NCBI RefSeq assembly: GCF_036711975.1
Contig: NW_027248940.1
Location: 3,782,001-3,846,000 of the forward strand
Length of the DNA: 64,000 nt
Direction: 5' to 3'
Origin: Onthophagus taurus
Taxonomy: Eukaryota; Arthropoda; Insecta; Coleoptera; Scarabaeidae
Of the stretch, positions 54,436 through 64,000 are shown one piece after another. The notes under the pieces were generated by a model. That model was not told where the DNA came from. It saw only the letters and a list, made by a program, of their open reading frames with translations, and made no database searches. The position numbers and the translations under genes are program-made. Each line of letters opens with the position of its first letter. Positions within the stretch are counted from its first letter, which is position 1.

Positions 54436-56075
54436 CAGGGTGATTCATTAGCTCTATGACAAACTTTGGCAGATGAAAGATGATGCGATTCTAAGGAAAA
54501 AATGGTATATGTATATAGGTCCGATTCATTTTGGTTAAAGAGTTACAAGCCTTTGAAAATTTTACACAGTTTAATAGGCAAATGAAAATGCAACATAAAA
54601 AATAAGTTTAAAAATTACAAAAATTGTTCGAAATGTCCGCCTTCAGCTTGAATGCACGCTTCACATCGACGAAGTAAAGATTTGCAACAATCGCAACAAT
54701 AATTATGAAACACAAATACAGAGTTGGCTGTGATAACAAAACTGAGTTCTTTATGTCAAACATTTCAATTTACTCTATTCTGTGTGTTTCAAAGTTTATA
54801 ATTGTCAGAGTTTTGATCGAAAACGAAAATGCATGTATTTACGACTGAAGAATATGCAGATATTATTTTTGTATACGGGCTTTGTAACGGAAACGCTCGG
54901 CAAGCAGCAAAAGAATACCTTCGTAGGTTTCCAAATAGACATCAACGTGCCCATACAGTGTTTAGTGCATCATTTCGCAGACTGAGAGAAACAGGTAACC
55001 CTGCTCCACTACATTCCGTTCGTCCCCATGATGTGAATGTACAAAATGAAGAACGTGTTATTGATTTAGTACTTGACGACCCTTCAATTAGTACTCGGCG
55101 TATAGCGAGCATGTTACAAATATCCTAAAGTTTTGTATGGCGTGTATTGAATCGAGAAATGTTACATCCGTTTCATCGCCAAAATGTTCAAGCATTACAT
55201 CCTGGAGATACTGAGCAACGCTTAGCATTTTGCCACTGGATTATTCAGCAACATGCTCAAAATAATAACTTCATTTCCCAAGTTCTGTGGTCTGATGAAG
55301 CGTGTTTCACTAGGGACGGCATAAATAATTATCATAACGAACATGTGTGGTCCTTGCAAAATCCACATGCAATTAGACCAGGAAGATTTCAGCAACGGTT
55401 TAGTGTAAACGTTTGGGGTGGCATTTTTAACAATTCTTTGCTACCTGTATGGGTGATAAATGAACGCTTAAATGCAAATATGTACAGAAATTTCTTGGGA
55501 CATAACCTTTTCGATTTTATCGACGACGTACCACTTACCATCGTTCAAAATATGTGGTATCAGCACGATGGTGCACCACCATATCGAGTAAGAGAAGTCA
55601 TCGCTTGGTTACATGAATATTTTCCAAACAAATGGATTGGCAATGGAGGTCCAGTAGTCTGGCCAGCACGATCCCCAGATCTAAATCCGCTGGATTATTA
55701 TTTCTGGGGACACATGAAGCAGCTTGTGTATCATGTAGAAATTACTAACCGTCAGCAACTACTGGACAGAATTCAAGATGCAGCTAATAGCATACGGAAT
55801 GATCCAAATATCATACGTCGTGTGATAGAATCTTTACTTCGTCGATGTGAGGCGTGCATTCAAGCTGAAATCGGACATTTCGAACAATTTTTGTAATTTT
55901 TAAACTTATTTTTTATAGTACATTTTCATTTGCCTATTAAACTGTGTAAAATTTTCAAAGGCTTGTAACTCTTTAACCAAAATGAATCGGACCCATATTC
56001 ATATAACATTTTTTCCTTAGAATCGCATCACCTTTCATCTGCCAAAGTTTGTTATAGAGCTAATGAATCACCCTG
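54436..56075 (+). mobile_element. 1.64-kb mariner-type element with long inverted repeats and a near-intact gene
   Basis: The ends are CAGGGTGATTCATTAGCTCT and the mirror image, flanked by TA (54434-54435, 56076-56077). Inverted similarity extends about 245 bp inwards. On the right it overlaps the last about 20 codons of the transposase; on the left 54628-54680 is the inverted copy of that coding end. Very few mismatches separate the arms, suggesting a recent insertion. Confidence 0.92.
54829..55896 (+). pseudogene. mariner-type transposase with one in-frame stop
   Basis: The ATG at 54829 begins MHVFTTEEYADIIFVYGLCN, an N-terminal helix-turn-helix region (RQAAKEYLRRFPNRHQRAHT, RRLRETGNP, SISTRRIASMLQIS). 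A TAA at 55126-55128 is the only interruption. The same frame continues SFVWRVLNREMLHPFHRQNV, QVLWSDEACFTRDG (Asp 1), WYQHDGAPPYRV (Asp 2) and WPARSPDLNPLDYYFWG (third acidic residue, Asp). The stop is at 55894-55896. Total about 355 codons, normal for this group. The triad reads D-D-D. Read-through or a sequencing error would leave a complete protein. Confidence 0.88.
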
Positions 56076-56089
56076 TATTTGAATCAATA

Positions 56090-56701
56090 TTTGCTTTTAA
56101 TATATTTGCTCTCAATTTGTTGAGAATAAGTCCCCTCATCAATATTCCTTGTTGTAAATTAAACTCATGTTGATTTATATGATCTATCTTTATCTGGAAT
56201 CTCCTGACCTCCTTGTACTTTTCTTATAATTTTTTGTAATTGACTATCGTTATTAGTTTCGTAAGCAAGTTGTTCTAATGTGACTGGTAACATTTCTATG
56301 GTCTGAATTTAAAAAACATCTATGACATAACAGTCCGTTGAATTTTGTTTAATAGGTAGTCGTGATAAACAGTTTACATTAGCATGATCTTTAGTACTTC
56401 TATATTTAATATCGTAATTAAAATCTTGTAAATACAGTGCATAGTGTTGCATTCTCATTGAAGAGTAAATAGGCAAGCTTTTCGTTGTTGAAAAAATTTG
56501 AACTAAAGGTCTATAATCCGATACAAGTGTAAATGTGTTTACATGCCAATATTGATGGAACCTTTTTACTGCAAAAATTATTGCATAAGCCTCTTTATCT
56601 ATTTGAGAGTACTTTCTTTGCGTCCCTGAAAGGGTTTGAGAAGCATACTGAATTATTCTTTTTTCCCCGTTTGGGTAAATATGTGAGAGTACTGCACCCA
56701 C
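56090..56701 (-). pseudogene. gypsy3 RNase H and integrase N-part
   Basis: The RNase H frame reads MGAVLSHIYPNGEKRIIQYA, YSQIDKEAYAIIFAVKRFHQ, FTLVSDYRPLVQIF and HANVNCLSRLPI, where the last conserved Asp is Asn. After the stop at 56309 a broken frame gives ELAYETNNDSQLQKIIRKVQ and continues towards the mariner. Confidence 0.8.
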
Positions 56702-56819
56702 ACCATCCGGATTAGCATATACATTACATTATATTAAATAGACTACATATCGGGTAGGCGGACCAACCCACCTTGCACCGCGACCCTCAGGATCTATTGT
56801 ACCCCGATAGATATCGTTA

Positions 56820-57803
56820 TCAAATTTCACCGTGCAGTCCAATGCTCTTAACGAACATTAATACCTTGCTCGGCGAAAGGTAATTCAGATCCTTTGAGGA
56901 GATAAACTGCGACCTAAAAATCAAGAATCTGATACGGTTAACAGCAGGGCAGTGGCATAAAACATGCTGAACCGTCTCTGCTTCCTCCGCACATAGTCGG
57001 CATTCAACATCGTCGGCTAAACCCAACAAGTTGAGGTGTGCTTTTAATCGGCAATGCCCAGTAAAGACGCCCATTAGAACTTTCATGCTGCTACGAGCAA
57101 GTCCTAAAATGTTCCCGGGTTTGACAGTGGCGATGTTAATAAACACCTTAGCATGTCTCATTCCAGGAGAACTGGTCCACAGTAGGCGAAGTATTTCTTC
57201 AGCCCACAGTCCAATCCTATATTTGGCCATCGCAAATGATAAACCAACTGCTTGTGCCGGTCCCACAAACGCTTTAGCGCTACCCTCTCGTGCTAGCTCA
57301 TCAGCCGCTTCATTGCCAGCAACCTCATAGTGACCCGGGACCCAGATTAGAGAAACTATGTTATCACAACTCAATGTGTTTAATGTTCTCTTGCAATCAT
57401 TAACCAGAGCCGACACCGTTTTCAAGGTTTGCAGCGCCTGGAGAGCGACTTGACTGTCTGAAAAAATTCGTACTGTCATGTTCTTCACCCCTCTGAAGGA
57501 TTTTAGCACCCATGTCAATAGCAAATACTTCCGCCTGGAATACAGTACAGTACGTACCCAGGCTGTAGGCTTGCTTAATTCGAGGTATCTAGCAGTATAT
57601 TCCTGCTCCGACCCCTTCCGTTCTGTGAACATGCAAATATCTGCCTGAACCAGAGAATTTTTATTTTCGATCCAGGACTGCCGCTCAGGCAGCACAATCT
57701 GGTATCGAACATTAATCACTGATAGTGATCCCGCCAAATCTGACGGCATTGATAGCACAGTATCAGTGCTTATAATGTCTTCCGCAGCCCATTGGTAGGA
57801 CAT
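56820..57803 (-). pseudogene. LINE-4 RNase H domain and C-terminal zinc motif
   Basis: Minus frame of 327 residues: VRIFSDSQVALQALQTLKTV (Asp), VSLIWVPGHYEVAGNEAADE (His/Asp of RNase H), LAREGSAKAFVGPA, then VFTGHCRLKAHLNLLGLADD and CRLCAEEAETVQHVLCHCPA, a CCHC-type C-terminal motif. It ends with the stop just before 56820. The first catalytic Asp region upstream is altered by frame changes near 57540. Confidence 0.8.
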
Positions 57804-58013
57804 GTCGGAACAGTTTTGAGCATATTGCTTAAATCCTTAAATGGTTGTTCTAGGCACTTTCTCTATATGCAAATGTAGAGGAGATAGGCCAAGCAGAACC
57901 TCCATTGATAGAGTTGGCGTTGTGCTTATCGCACCAGAGATTGCCAATCCGGCTACTCGTTGAATTCGTGAAAGTTTACTAATAACTGAAGTCTGTCGGA
58001 CTTTCCTATACTA

Positions 58014-58345
58014 GGCTGCTGCTCCGTATGTGATCATAGGTCTAACCACAGTCACATAGAGCCAGTACAGGCTTTCAAGGGTAAGACCCAATTTTTTCCA
58101 CAAAGACTGCGACAAGTCCACAAGGATAGTCTAGCTTTGTGCAAAATTCCCTGCAAGTATCCATTCCATGACAAGGTTTTGTCTAAGATTACTCCTAGAT
58201 ATTTGTAATGATGGGAATACCGCTCATAATCGTGTAGCGCTCCAGGAACGGTCGCTACACAAAAATACCGTTCCAAAATACCGCTCCAAAATACCGTGAC
58301 CTTGAGCAAAAACTTTGCTGGTTTCGTAGCAATAATAGTAGCCAT
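58014..58345 (-). pseudogene. LINE-4 reverse transcriptase C-terminal part
   Basis: It reads VTVFWSGILERYFCVATVPG, HHYKYLGVILDKTLSWNGYL and LSLWTCRSLCGKNWVLPLKA, typical of the RT thumb of LINEs (YLGVILDKTLSW). The catalytic YADD lies upstream and is absent because of truncation. The frame breaks several times before RNase H. Confidence 0.78.
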
Positions 58346-58563
58346 AATTTAAAAAAATTACACGCTATCCGAAAATTGAAAAAAAAATATATTAAGGGAG
58401 CCTTAAACAAATATCAATATAACGGCGTTTAACCTGACTGTCTTATATGTATAACGTTATATAATGTAACGTTCGGAATCGGACATTTTAAAAATCGCGC
58501 CGAATAGTACGTTCCATTAGAATAATAATGCTCAAAAATATCGTTCCTCAAATACCGAACCAT
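58346..58563. other. unassigned spacer before gypsy2
   Basis: 218 bases with no coding frame. AATACCG words recur here and just upstream (58264-58300 and 58548-58557), suggesting a small decayed tandem repeat. Confidence 0.4.
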
Positions 58564-58954
58564 TGTTGCGAGTGTATAATTATAATTATGTTATTCTCCT
58601 CTCTTAATGTTATTCTTTTCTCTTAATGTTATTCTTTTCTCTTAATGTTATTCTTTTCTCTTTATTTTAAACTCAGTCATTTTCTTTTCTATTAATTAAC
58701 CAAAATTGTGTAACATGATTCTTTTCCTTACTTAGCAATATTGGTCGACAATCCTATCTTTCCTTTCTTTCTTTTATTCCTTGTCTCTATTTCGCAATTA
58801 CGAATTTAGGTAATTTTAAGTTAGTTGTAAGCAAGTTGTTAATGTAATAAGAAGTAAGCACGTCAATAAACTGTGGAGCGTTAGTTCTGTCCATACTTTC
58901 AAAAAAAACCTCGTCAGCATCCCAAAATCTACGTTGGGTAAACCATCCCCAACA
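58564..58954 (+). repeat. gypsy2 5' LTR
   Basis: TGTTGCGAG...CCCCAACA, 391 bp. It includes three copies of a 19-bp unit (TCTTAATGTTATTCTTTTC) at about 58598-58656 and an AATAAA polyadenylation box near 58865. The ends are inferred from TG...CA and the primer site; the partner LTR is outside the window. Confidence 0.78.
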
Positions 58955-58959
58955 TATTT

Positions 58960-58977
58960 TGGTGTCAGGTGTGGGGT
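58960..58977 (+). promoter_or_regulatory. gypsy2 primer-binding site
   Basis: TGGTGTCAGGTGTGGGG starts five bases after the LTR. TGG pairs with a tRNA CCA end. The exact tRNA cannot be named from sequence alone. TCAGGTGTG is shared with the corresponding region of gypsy1. Confidence 0.65.
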
Positions 58978-59302
58978 GTGCAAAATATAAGAGGTGATAC
59001 GAGGTATACTAATCAAACTCTTATTGGAGTGTGGAAAATTTGGTGGGACAACCTAAAGCAAGGAAAAGCGAAGGGTATCCGAGTACACCAAAAGGAGGAC
59101 CAGAACTACGAGGGGACTCGTAAAAATCATCCACGTCATCATCAACGCCCAGGACGCATTATTACCGGAAGTTGCTGCCAACTCATCAACGACGCCATCA
59201 TCAGCGCCACCTAGCATAACTTCATCAATTCCAGCCATCATCAGCGCCGCCTACTGTGAACGTCAATACCGAGAGACGCGCGCAACACCAACAGTAAGTC
59301 AA

Positions 59303-60373
59303 TTGTTGTACTTTCATGAGAATATTTTGATGAATTTGCGAAGCCAAACAAAAAAGTTGAATTTTCCACCAGTATCTCAAAATTTAAATCAAAACTCACA
59401 TATTGTTTCAAGGGTTTATTCTCCTCCGAATTCAAATAATTTAGATGACAATATGACCGAATCGAAACTCGACATTAATATGGCTCTTAAAATAATACCC
59501 GAATTCAGTGGTAATCGATCGGAATTTCATAAATTTGTGTCATGTTGTGATATTATGAGTACATCTTTAACATCCGATGCCGACAAGGCGTTACTTGCAA
59601 AAATCATAATTACAAAACTTTCGGGTCCAGCTTATCACTTGATTAAATACAAATCTGTTACTAAATGGGCCGATTTAAAGGTACTGCTACAAGAACAATT
59701 TTTAGAGTCCAGGTCAATTGCACAACTTCAATTGGAATTATTGAATTGTCGACAAGGCAATAACGAAAGCGTTAGAGATTTTGCGAACAAAATTGAACAA
59801 TTACTTAACGACTTAAATGACGCATGTATAGCGAGCCAAGGGCCAGACTCCGCAACTCTTATTCAAAATTTAAATCAAAAATCCGCTTATCAAGCATTCA
59901 CACAAGGTCTTAATTACCAATACAAAGTTCTTATTAAAGCTTCGCGATTCACTACCCTCACTGAAGCAATTTCGGCCGCAGTTGAGGAGGAACGTCTCAA
60001 TAATGTATTGGGTCAAAAAAAAACTGAGAATAAATCCACGGGAAGATCCAAATGTCATTTTTGTTCAAAACTAGGTCACCTAGAAAAGGATTGTTTTATT
60101 AAACGTAATCAAACTCAAGGTGCGCATGCACAAATTCCTAGCATTCCTTACAAGCGCGAAATAAAACAAGAAACTACGGTAAACACGATCACTTGTGCAT
60201 ATTGCAAAAAACCCGGTCATCACATTCGCGAATGTTATAAAAAGAAACGCGCTGACGAATTCAAACGTCAACAACCACGCGTAAACACGGTTGAAACAGA
60301 TTCTAATTCGAATTCGGGAAACTTGATGGCGACGGCCGGAGCTTTAGGCAATCCGAGCCGTCCACATTATTAG
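59303..60373 (+). CDS. gypsy2 Gag polyprotein
   Basis: One frame of 356 residues. The first ATG is at 59303; the Met at 59453 (MTESKLDINMALKIIPEFSG) is an alternative start closer to the conserved region. A retrotransposon gag domain follows (KIIITKLSGPAYHLIKYKSV, LQEQFLESRSIAQLQLELLN, LNYQYKVLIKASRFTTLTEA). Two CCHC knuckles are CHFCSKLGHLEKDC and CAYCKKPGHHIREC. The stop at 60371-60373 lies after a slippery site at 60316-60322. Gag forms the particle and binds element RNA. No defect is seen. Confidence 0.9.
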   Translation: MLYFHENILMNLRSQTKKLNFPPVSQNLNQNSHIVSRVYSPPNSNNLDDNMTESKLDINMALKIIPEFSGNRSEFHKFVSCCDIMSTSLTSDADKALLAKIIITKLSGPAYHLIKYKSVTKWADLKVLLQEQFLESRSIAQLQLELLNCRQGNNESVRDFANKIEQLLNDLNDACIASQGPDSATLIQNLNQKSAYQAFTQGLNYQYKVLIKASRFTTLTEAISAAVEEERLNNVLGQKKTENKSTGRSKCHFCSKLGHLEKDCFIKRNQTQGAHAQIPSIPYKREIKQETTVNTITCAYCKKPGHHIRECYKKKRADEFKRQQPRVNTVETDSNSNSGNLMATAGALGNPSRPHY

Positions 60374-63300
60374 AAGCCTATCCGACGTCATTAATTCAGA
60401 ATTCTTCTATTCCTTCTTATAAAATTAATATTGTAACGAAAACAACCTTAGATGAAATAGAACTCTGTGCAGATATCACTCCTAAACCTTTAAAATTCTT
60501 AATTGACAGTGGTAGTCAAGTTACAATCATAAAAAGGTGCTGTGTAAAGGAAGACACTGTATGCCATCTAAAATACAAATCGGAATTAAGAGGCATAGGT
60601 GATAACCCTATATTCTCCTACGGCATATGCCATGCAAAATTCTTCATTGGAAACGAAATCGTCCCTCATACAATTCATTTAGTCCCTGACGATTTCCCTA
60701 TTACGTCTTGCGGAATATTGGGAAAAGATTTTTTTATGAAATATAAAGCAAAAATCGACTACGAACGAAGACAGGTAGATTTTAAGATTTCCGTTCAAAC
60801 TATCTCCCTACCTATGGTAGAAGTGGCATCGAATAATGTGGTAAAGTTACCGGCAAGAACTGAGTCGATAGTTCACGTCAAAACAAGTGCAACATCTGAA
60901 TCTCTATGTCTTTCAAATGAAATTAAAAATGGATGTTTCATCGGAAACTGCATAATCAAACCAGAAAACGGTTATTGTTATGTTCCAATTGTAAACAGTA
61001 ATGAACACGAAGTTCAAATTGGAAATCCTAATATTGAATTTATCGATCTTACTCATTTTGACATACTAAGTTTTAATTCCTCTGATACTACCTGCGAAAG
61101 GCTACAAATCTTAAAAAATTCTATTCGAACAGATCATATGACTCCTGAAGAATGTGAAAGCATTCTAAAAATCTGTAAACAATTTCATAGTATTTTTCTT
61201 TTAGAAGGTGATTCTCTTCCATATACGAGTTTAGTTAATCATTCTATACCGACTCAAGATGAAATTCCAGTAAATATTAGACCCTATCGATTGCCTCATC
61301 ATCAACAAGAACAAATAAAAACGCAAATTGATTCCATGTTACAAAATAACATAATCACTGAATCCCAGTCACCATATAATTCTCCTCTTTTGGTAGTTCC
61401 CAAGAAGAATGATCTTCATGGTAATAAACAGTGGCGAGTAGTGGTTGATTTTCGAAAGCTGAATGAAAAAACAATATCCTCAGTTCATCCGTTACCAAAC
61501 ATCACCGAGATTTTGGATCAACTCGGAAATTCAAAATTTTTCAGTTCATTGGATTTGGCTTCCGGATATCACCAAGTGCGCATGTCACCTTCGGATAAGC
61601 ATAAAACCGCTTTTTCCACGGCATATGGCCATTATGAATTTAATCGTATGCCATTTGGACTCAAGGGAGCACCAGCTACTTTTCAAAGATTGATGAATTC
61701 TGTATTAGTAGGGTTACAAGGAATCAAATGTTTTGTATTCTTAGATGATATAATTATCTATGGGAAAACACTTCAAGAACACAACCAAAAATTAACTGAA
61801 GTATTCGAACGATTAAAAAAAAGTAATTTACGTTTAAAACCGGAAAAGTGTGAATTCCTGCGGCCAGAGTTAATTTATTTAGGCCATATAATAACCGAAA
61901 ATGGTACGTACCCGGATCCGACTAAAATTGATTGCGTTAAGAATTATCCTGTACCACAAAACTCCAAAGAAATAAAATCGTTTTTGGGATTAGCAGGTTA
62001 TTATAGGCGTTACATACAAAATTTCGCTAAAATTTCTTTGCCATTAACAGAATTGCTCAAGAAAAATGTTGAATTCAATTGGTCACCCTCTTGTTTAGAA
62101 GCTTTTGTAACACTTAAAGAAAAATTAAGTACAGCTCCTCTTCTACAATACCCGGATTTTTCGCGTGAATTTCTCCTTACTACTGATGCCAGTAATTTTG
62201 CTGTGGGCGCAATTCTTTCCCAGGGAAAAATTGGGAAAGACTTACCTATAGCATATGCTTCTCGTACACTGGCTAGAGCAGAGAGAAATTACAGTACAAC
62301 GGAACGTGAATTGTTGGCAATCTGTTGGGCTGTAAAGCATTTCAGGCCGTACCTTATTGGAAAAAAGTTTTGTGTCATTACCGATCATAAACCTTTAACG
62401 TGGTTATTTTCCGTAAAAGATCCAGGGAGCAGACTTTTAAAATTCAGGTTGAAACTTGAGGAATACGAGTATGAAATTATACATAAACCGGGGAAACAAA
62501 ACACAAACGCCGATGCCCTTAGCCGTATTCCAACTCTTATTAATGCCATTACACGGAGTCAATCAAAACCCAACTACGAACATTTTATTTCTAAATCAAA
62601 TAACAGATTAATTTTAAACGAGAAAATAAAAGACAGTCATGAAAATATTGAATCCGCTTCTGCGTCTTGTGTACGGGTACATTTCATAACAACTAATCCT
62701 CGTGTAAACGGTATCATGTTCGAGAAAATGCAACTCGATGCAGAAACGATTGATAAGTTTAATTCTACAACTGTAGTACAACAATCCGTAACTCGAGTCA
62801 ACGTGAAGGATATTGAATTCCTATTAATAACGACAAAAGAAAAACTTACTAACGAAGAAATGTTTGATTCAGTCAAAATTCTTGCGGATTACGTTCAAAG
62901 AAATAATTTAATTAATTTAGCCTTGGTAAACTTCACTAAGTATCCACCTTATAATAATTTTAAAATCGATATCATACGATCAATGTTACGGTATATCTTT
63001 CAAACGATAACTAGCGTAACTTTAACAATTTATCACAATAATGTCAGTGACATCGGGACAGAGGAAGAGAAACTAATAATTTTTAAAGAATACCATACTA
63101 ACCCTTTAGGAGGACATCAAGGTATCGCAAAGACTTATAAACGCATTAGAAAACATTACAAATGGCCCAAAATGTTAAAAGATATAAAGAACTTTATTAA
63201 ATCATGCGGTAAATGTCAGCAAAATAAATCAGGTAAACATACGAGAATGCCTTTAGCGATAACAACAACATCTACTAAACCTTTTGAAAAGGTTTTCTTA

Positions 63301-64000
63301 GACATCATGGGTCCTTACCCGGAAACGGAAGCGCGAAACAAATATATTTTGACATTCGAAGATGATTTAACGAAATTTTGTGAAGCAATTCCCCTTCCAA
63401 ATCAGGAAAGTTACACTATTGCGGAAGCATTTGTTACATCAATAATTTGTAAATTTGGAACGCCAAACTGCGTATTAACAGATCAGGGTGCAAATTTTTT
63501 AAGTTCAATATTTAAGGAGACATGTAAAATTTTAAAGATTACTAAAATCCAAACAACAGCATACCACCCACAGTCAAACGGCAGTCTCGAACGTTCGCAC
63601 CGAAATTTAACAGAATATTTAAGAAATTTTGTTGACAAGGATAAAAACAACTGGGATACATGGCTTCCTTATGCATTATTTACATACAATACTTCCGTAC
63701 ATTCTGCTACGAATTTTACACCGTTTCATTTATTATTTGGTCATGAAGCAGAAATTCCCTCTTCCTTAAAGAAAATACCCGAAATATGTTACAATTACGA
63801 TTTGTACCAAAATGAATTAAAAGCTAGATTGCAGCACTGTCATGAATTAGCGAGAGAAAATATGATAAAAAATAAAGAAATATCTAAAACACTTTACGAT
63901 AAATCAGTAAACCCATTGACGGTAAAATTAGGTGACAAAGTTTTGTTACGTAACGAAAAACGGAAAAATAAACTTGACAAATTATATAACGGTCCTTATA
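60307..64000 (+). CDS. gypsy2 Pol polyprotein (protease, RT, RNase H, integrase), 3' end beyond window
   Basis: Open in the minus-one frame from 60307 to the window end with no stop seen. Protease: FLIDSGSQVTIIKRC near 60493. RT: VVDFRKLNEKTI, SLDLASGYHQVRM, MPFGLKGAPATFQRLM and the catalytic FVFLDDIIIYG at about 61732. RNase H: LLTTDASNFAVGAIL, YSTTERELLAI, FCVITDHKPLTW, NADALSRIP. Integrase: zinc finger (GGHQGIAKTYKRI ... CGKCQQNK), VFLDIMGPYPE (Asp), LTDQGANFLSS (Asp), SNGSLERSHRNL (Glu), then a basic C-terminal part (LGDKVLLRNEKR). All catalytic residues are present. It is expressed by frameshifting from gag. Confidence 0.9.
60316..60362 (+). promoter_or_regulatory. minus-one ribosomal frameshift signal (slippery heptamer and stem-loop)
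   Basis: GGGAAAC at 60316-60322 is split by the gag frame as G GGA AAC, the canonical X XXY YYZ arrangement. Eight bases later a strong hairpin begins: GACGGCCGGA (60331-60340) pairs with TCCG-A-GCCGTC (60352-60362), ten pairs with one bulged A. Pol is in the minus-one frame and opens at 60307, so the shift would join gag to pol. Confidence 0.85.

Larger units (their letters stand above)
54262..56740 (-). mobile_element. gypsy fragment gypsy3 (RNase H and integrase), split by a mariner
   Basis: Minus-strand RNase H lies at 56701-56309 and integrase-like text at 56300-56090. Beyond the mariner (54436-56075) the integrase core continues at 54433-54280. No LTR was identified at either end. The type resembles the elements annotated as K02A2.6-like in many genomes. 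Confidence 0.75.
56741..58345 (-). mobile_element. 5'-truncated non-LTR retrotransposon LINE-4 (I/R1-like, with RNase H)
   Basis: Minus-strand RT end and RNase H. The 3' UTR is probably 56741-56819. The start at about 58345 is a truncation within RT. No clear target duplication was found. Confidence 0.7.
58564..64000 (+). mobile_element. gypsy LTR retrotransposon gypsy2, apparently intact, runs off the window
   Basis: It has a 5' LTR, primer-binding site, gag, a minus-one frameshift signal and pol with all domains, with no interruption seen up to base 64000. The 3' LTR is beyond the window, so LTR divergence cannot be judged. It probably lies in a cubilin intron. Confidence 0.9.

Noticed and set aside
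1-64000. tRNA, rRNA, riboswitch or bacterial operon features
   Set aside because: No cloverleaf with box A/B, no rRNA-like stretch and no bacterial gene signals were seen; the window is eukaryotic.

Overview
The window is AT-rich animal DNA carrying one host gene and a dense nest of transposable elements. The host gene is the start of cubilin: a signal peptide, the cubilin N-terminal segment, a run of EGF-like modules and the first two CUB domains, in six exons with GT-AG introns and matching phases. Small introns, the element families present (copia, gypsy, Penelope-like, P element, hAT, mariner/Tc1, pogo, non-LTR elements) and the base composition point to an insect. A beetle is plausible but not proven.

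Layout. 1-7186: a decayed copia element split by a 3.05 kb TIR DNA transposon. 7187-7722: the cubilin 5' flank. 7723-8451: cubilin exons 1-3. 8452-47475: a 39 kb intron built from nested insertions. The first nest is a Penelope-like element (PLE1, about 8585-31640, minus strand). It holds a CACTGAG-ended element (itself holding a LINE with a mariner in its 3' part, and a hAT with a second LINE inside) and a gypsy element (itself holding a Mutator-like foldback element with 172-bp satellite arrays and an intron-containing SGNH-hydrolase-like gene). The second nest is a mariner relic (32062-43345) split by a ZMYM1-type hAT. That hAT contains a Tc1-like element and a 5'-truncated LINE, which in turn contains a P-element relic. 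PLE2, a pogo/Tigger relic and two MITEs follow. 47476-47617: cubilin exon 4. 47627-52736: PLE3, whose target duplication copies the exon 4 splice donor, with an inserted arthropod repeat-family gene. 52792-54232: cubilin exons 5-6. 54233-64000: the next cubilin intron or 3' flank, with a gypsy fragment split by a mariner, a LINE fragment, and a gypsy element (gypsy2) whose gag and pol look intact up to the window edge.

Nothing here suggests an operon or a pathway of cooperating host genes. The functional units are cubilin (an endocytic receptor) and the separate mobile elements. The strongest candidates for something new are the foldback element with its SGNH-like cargo gene, a hammerhead-type ribozyme architecture shared by the Penelope-like elements, and the splice-site duplication by PLE3. 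All family assignments come from reading motifs in the sequence; no database search was run.
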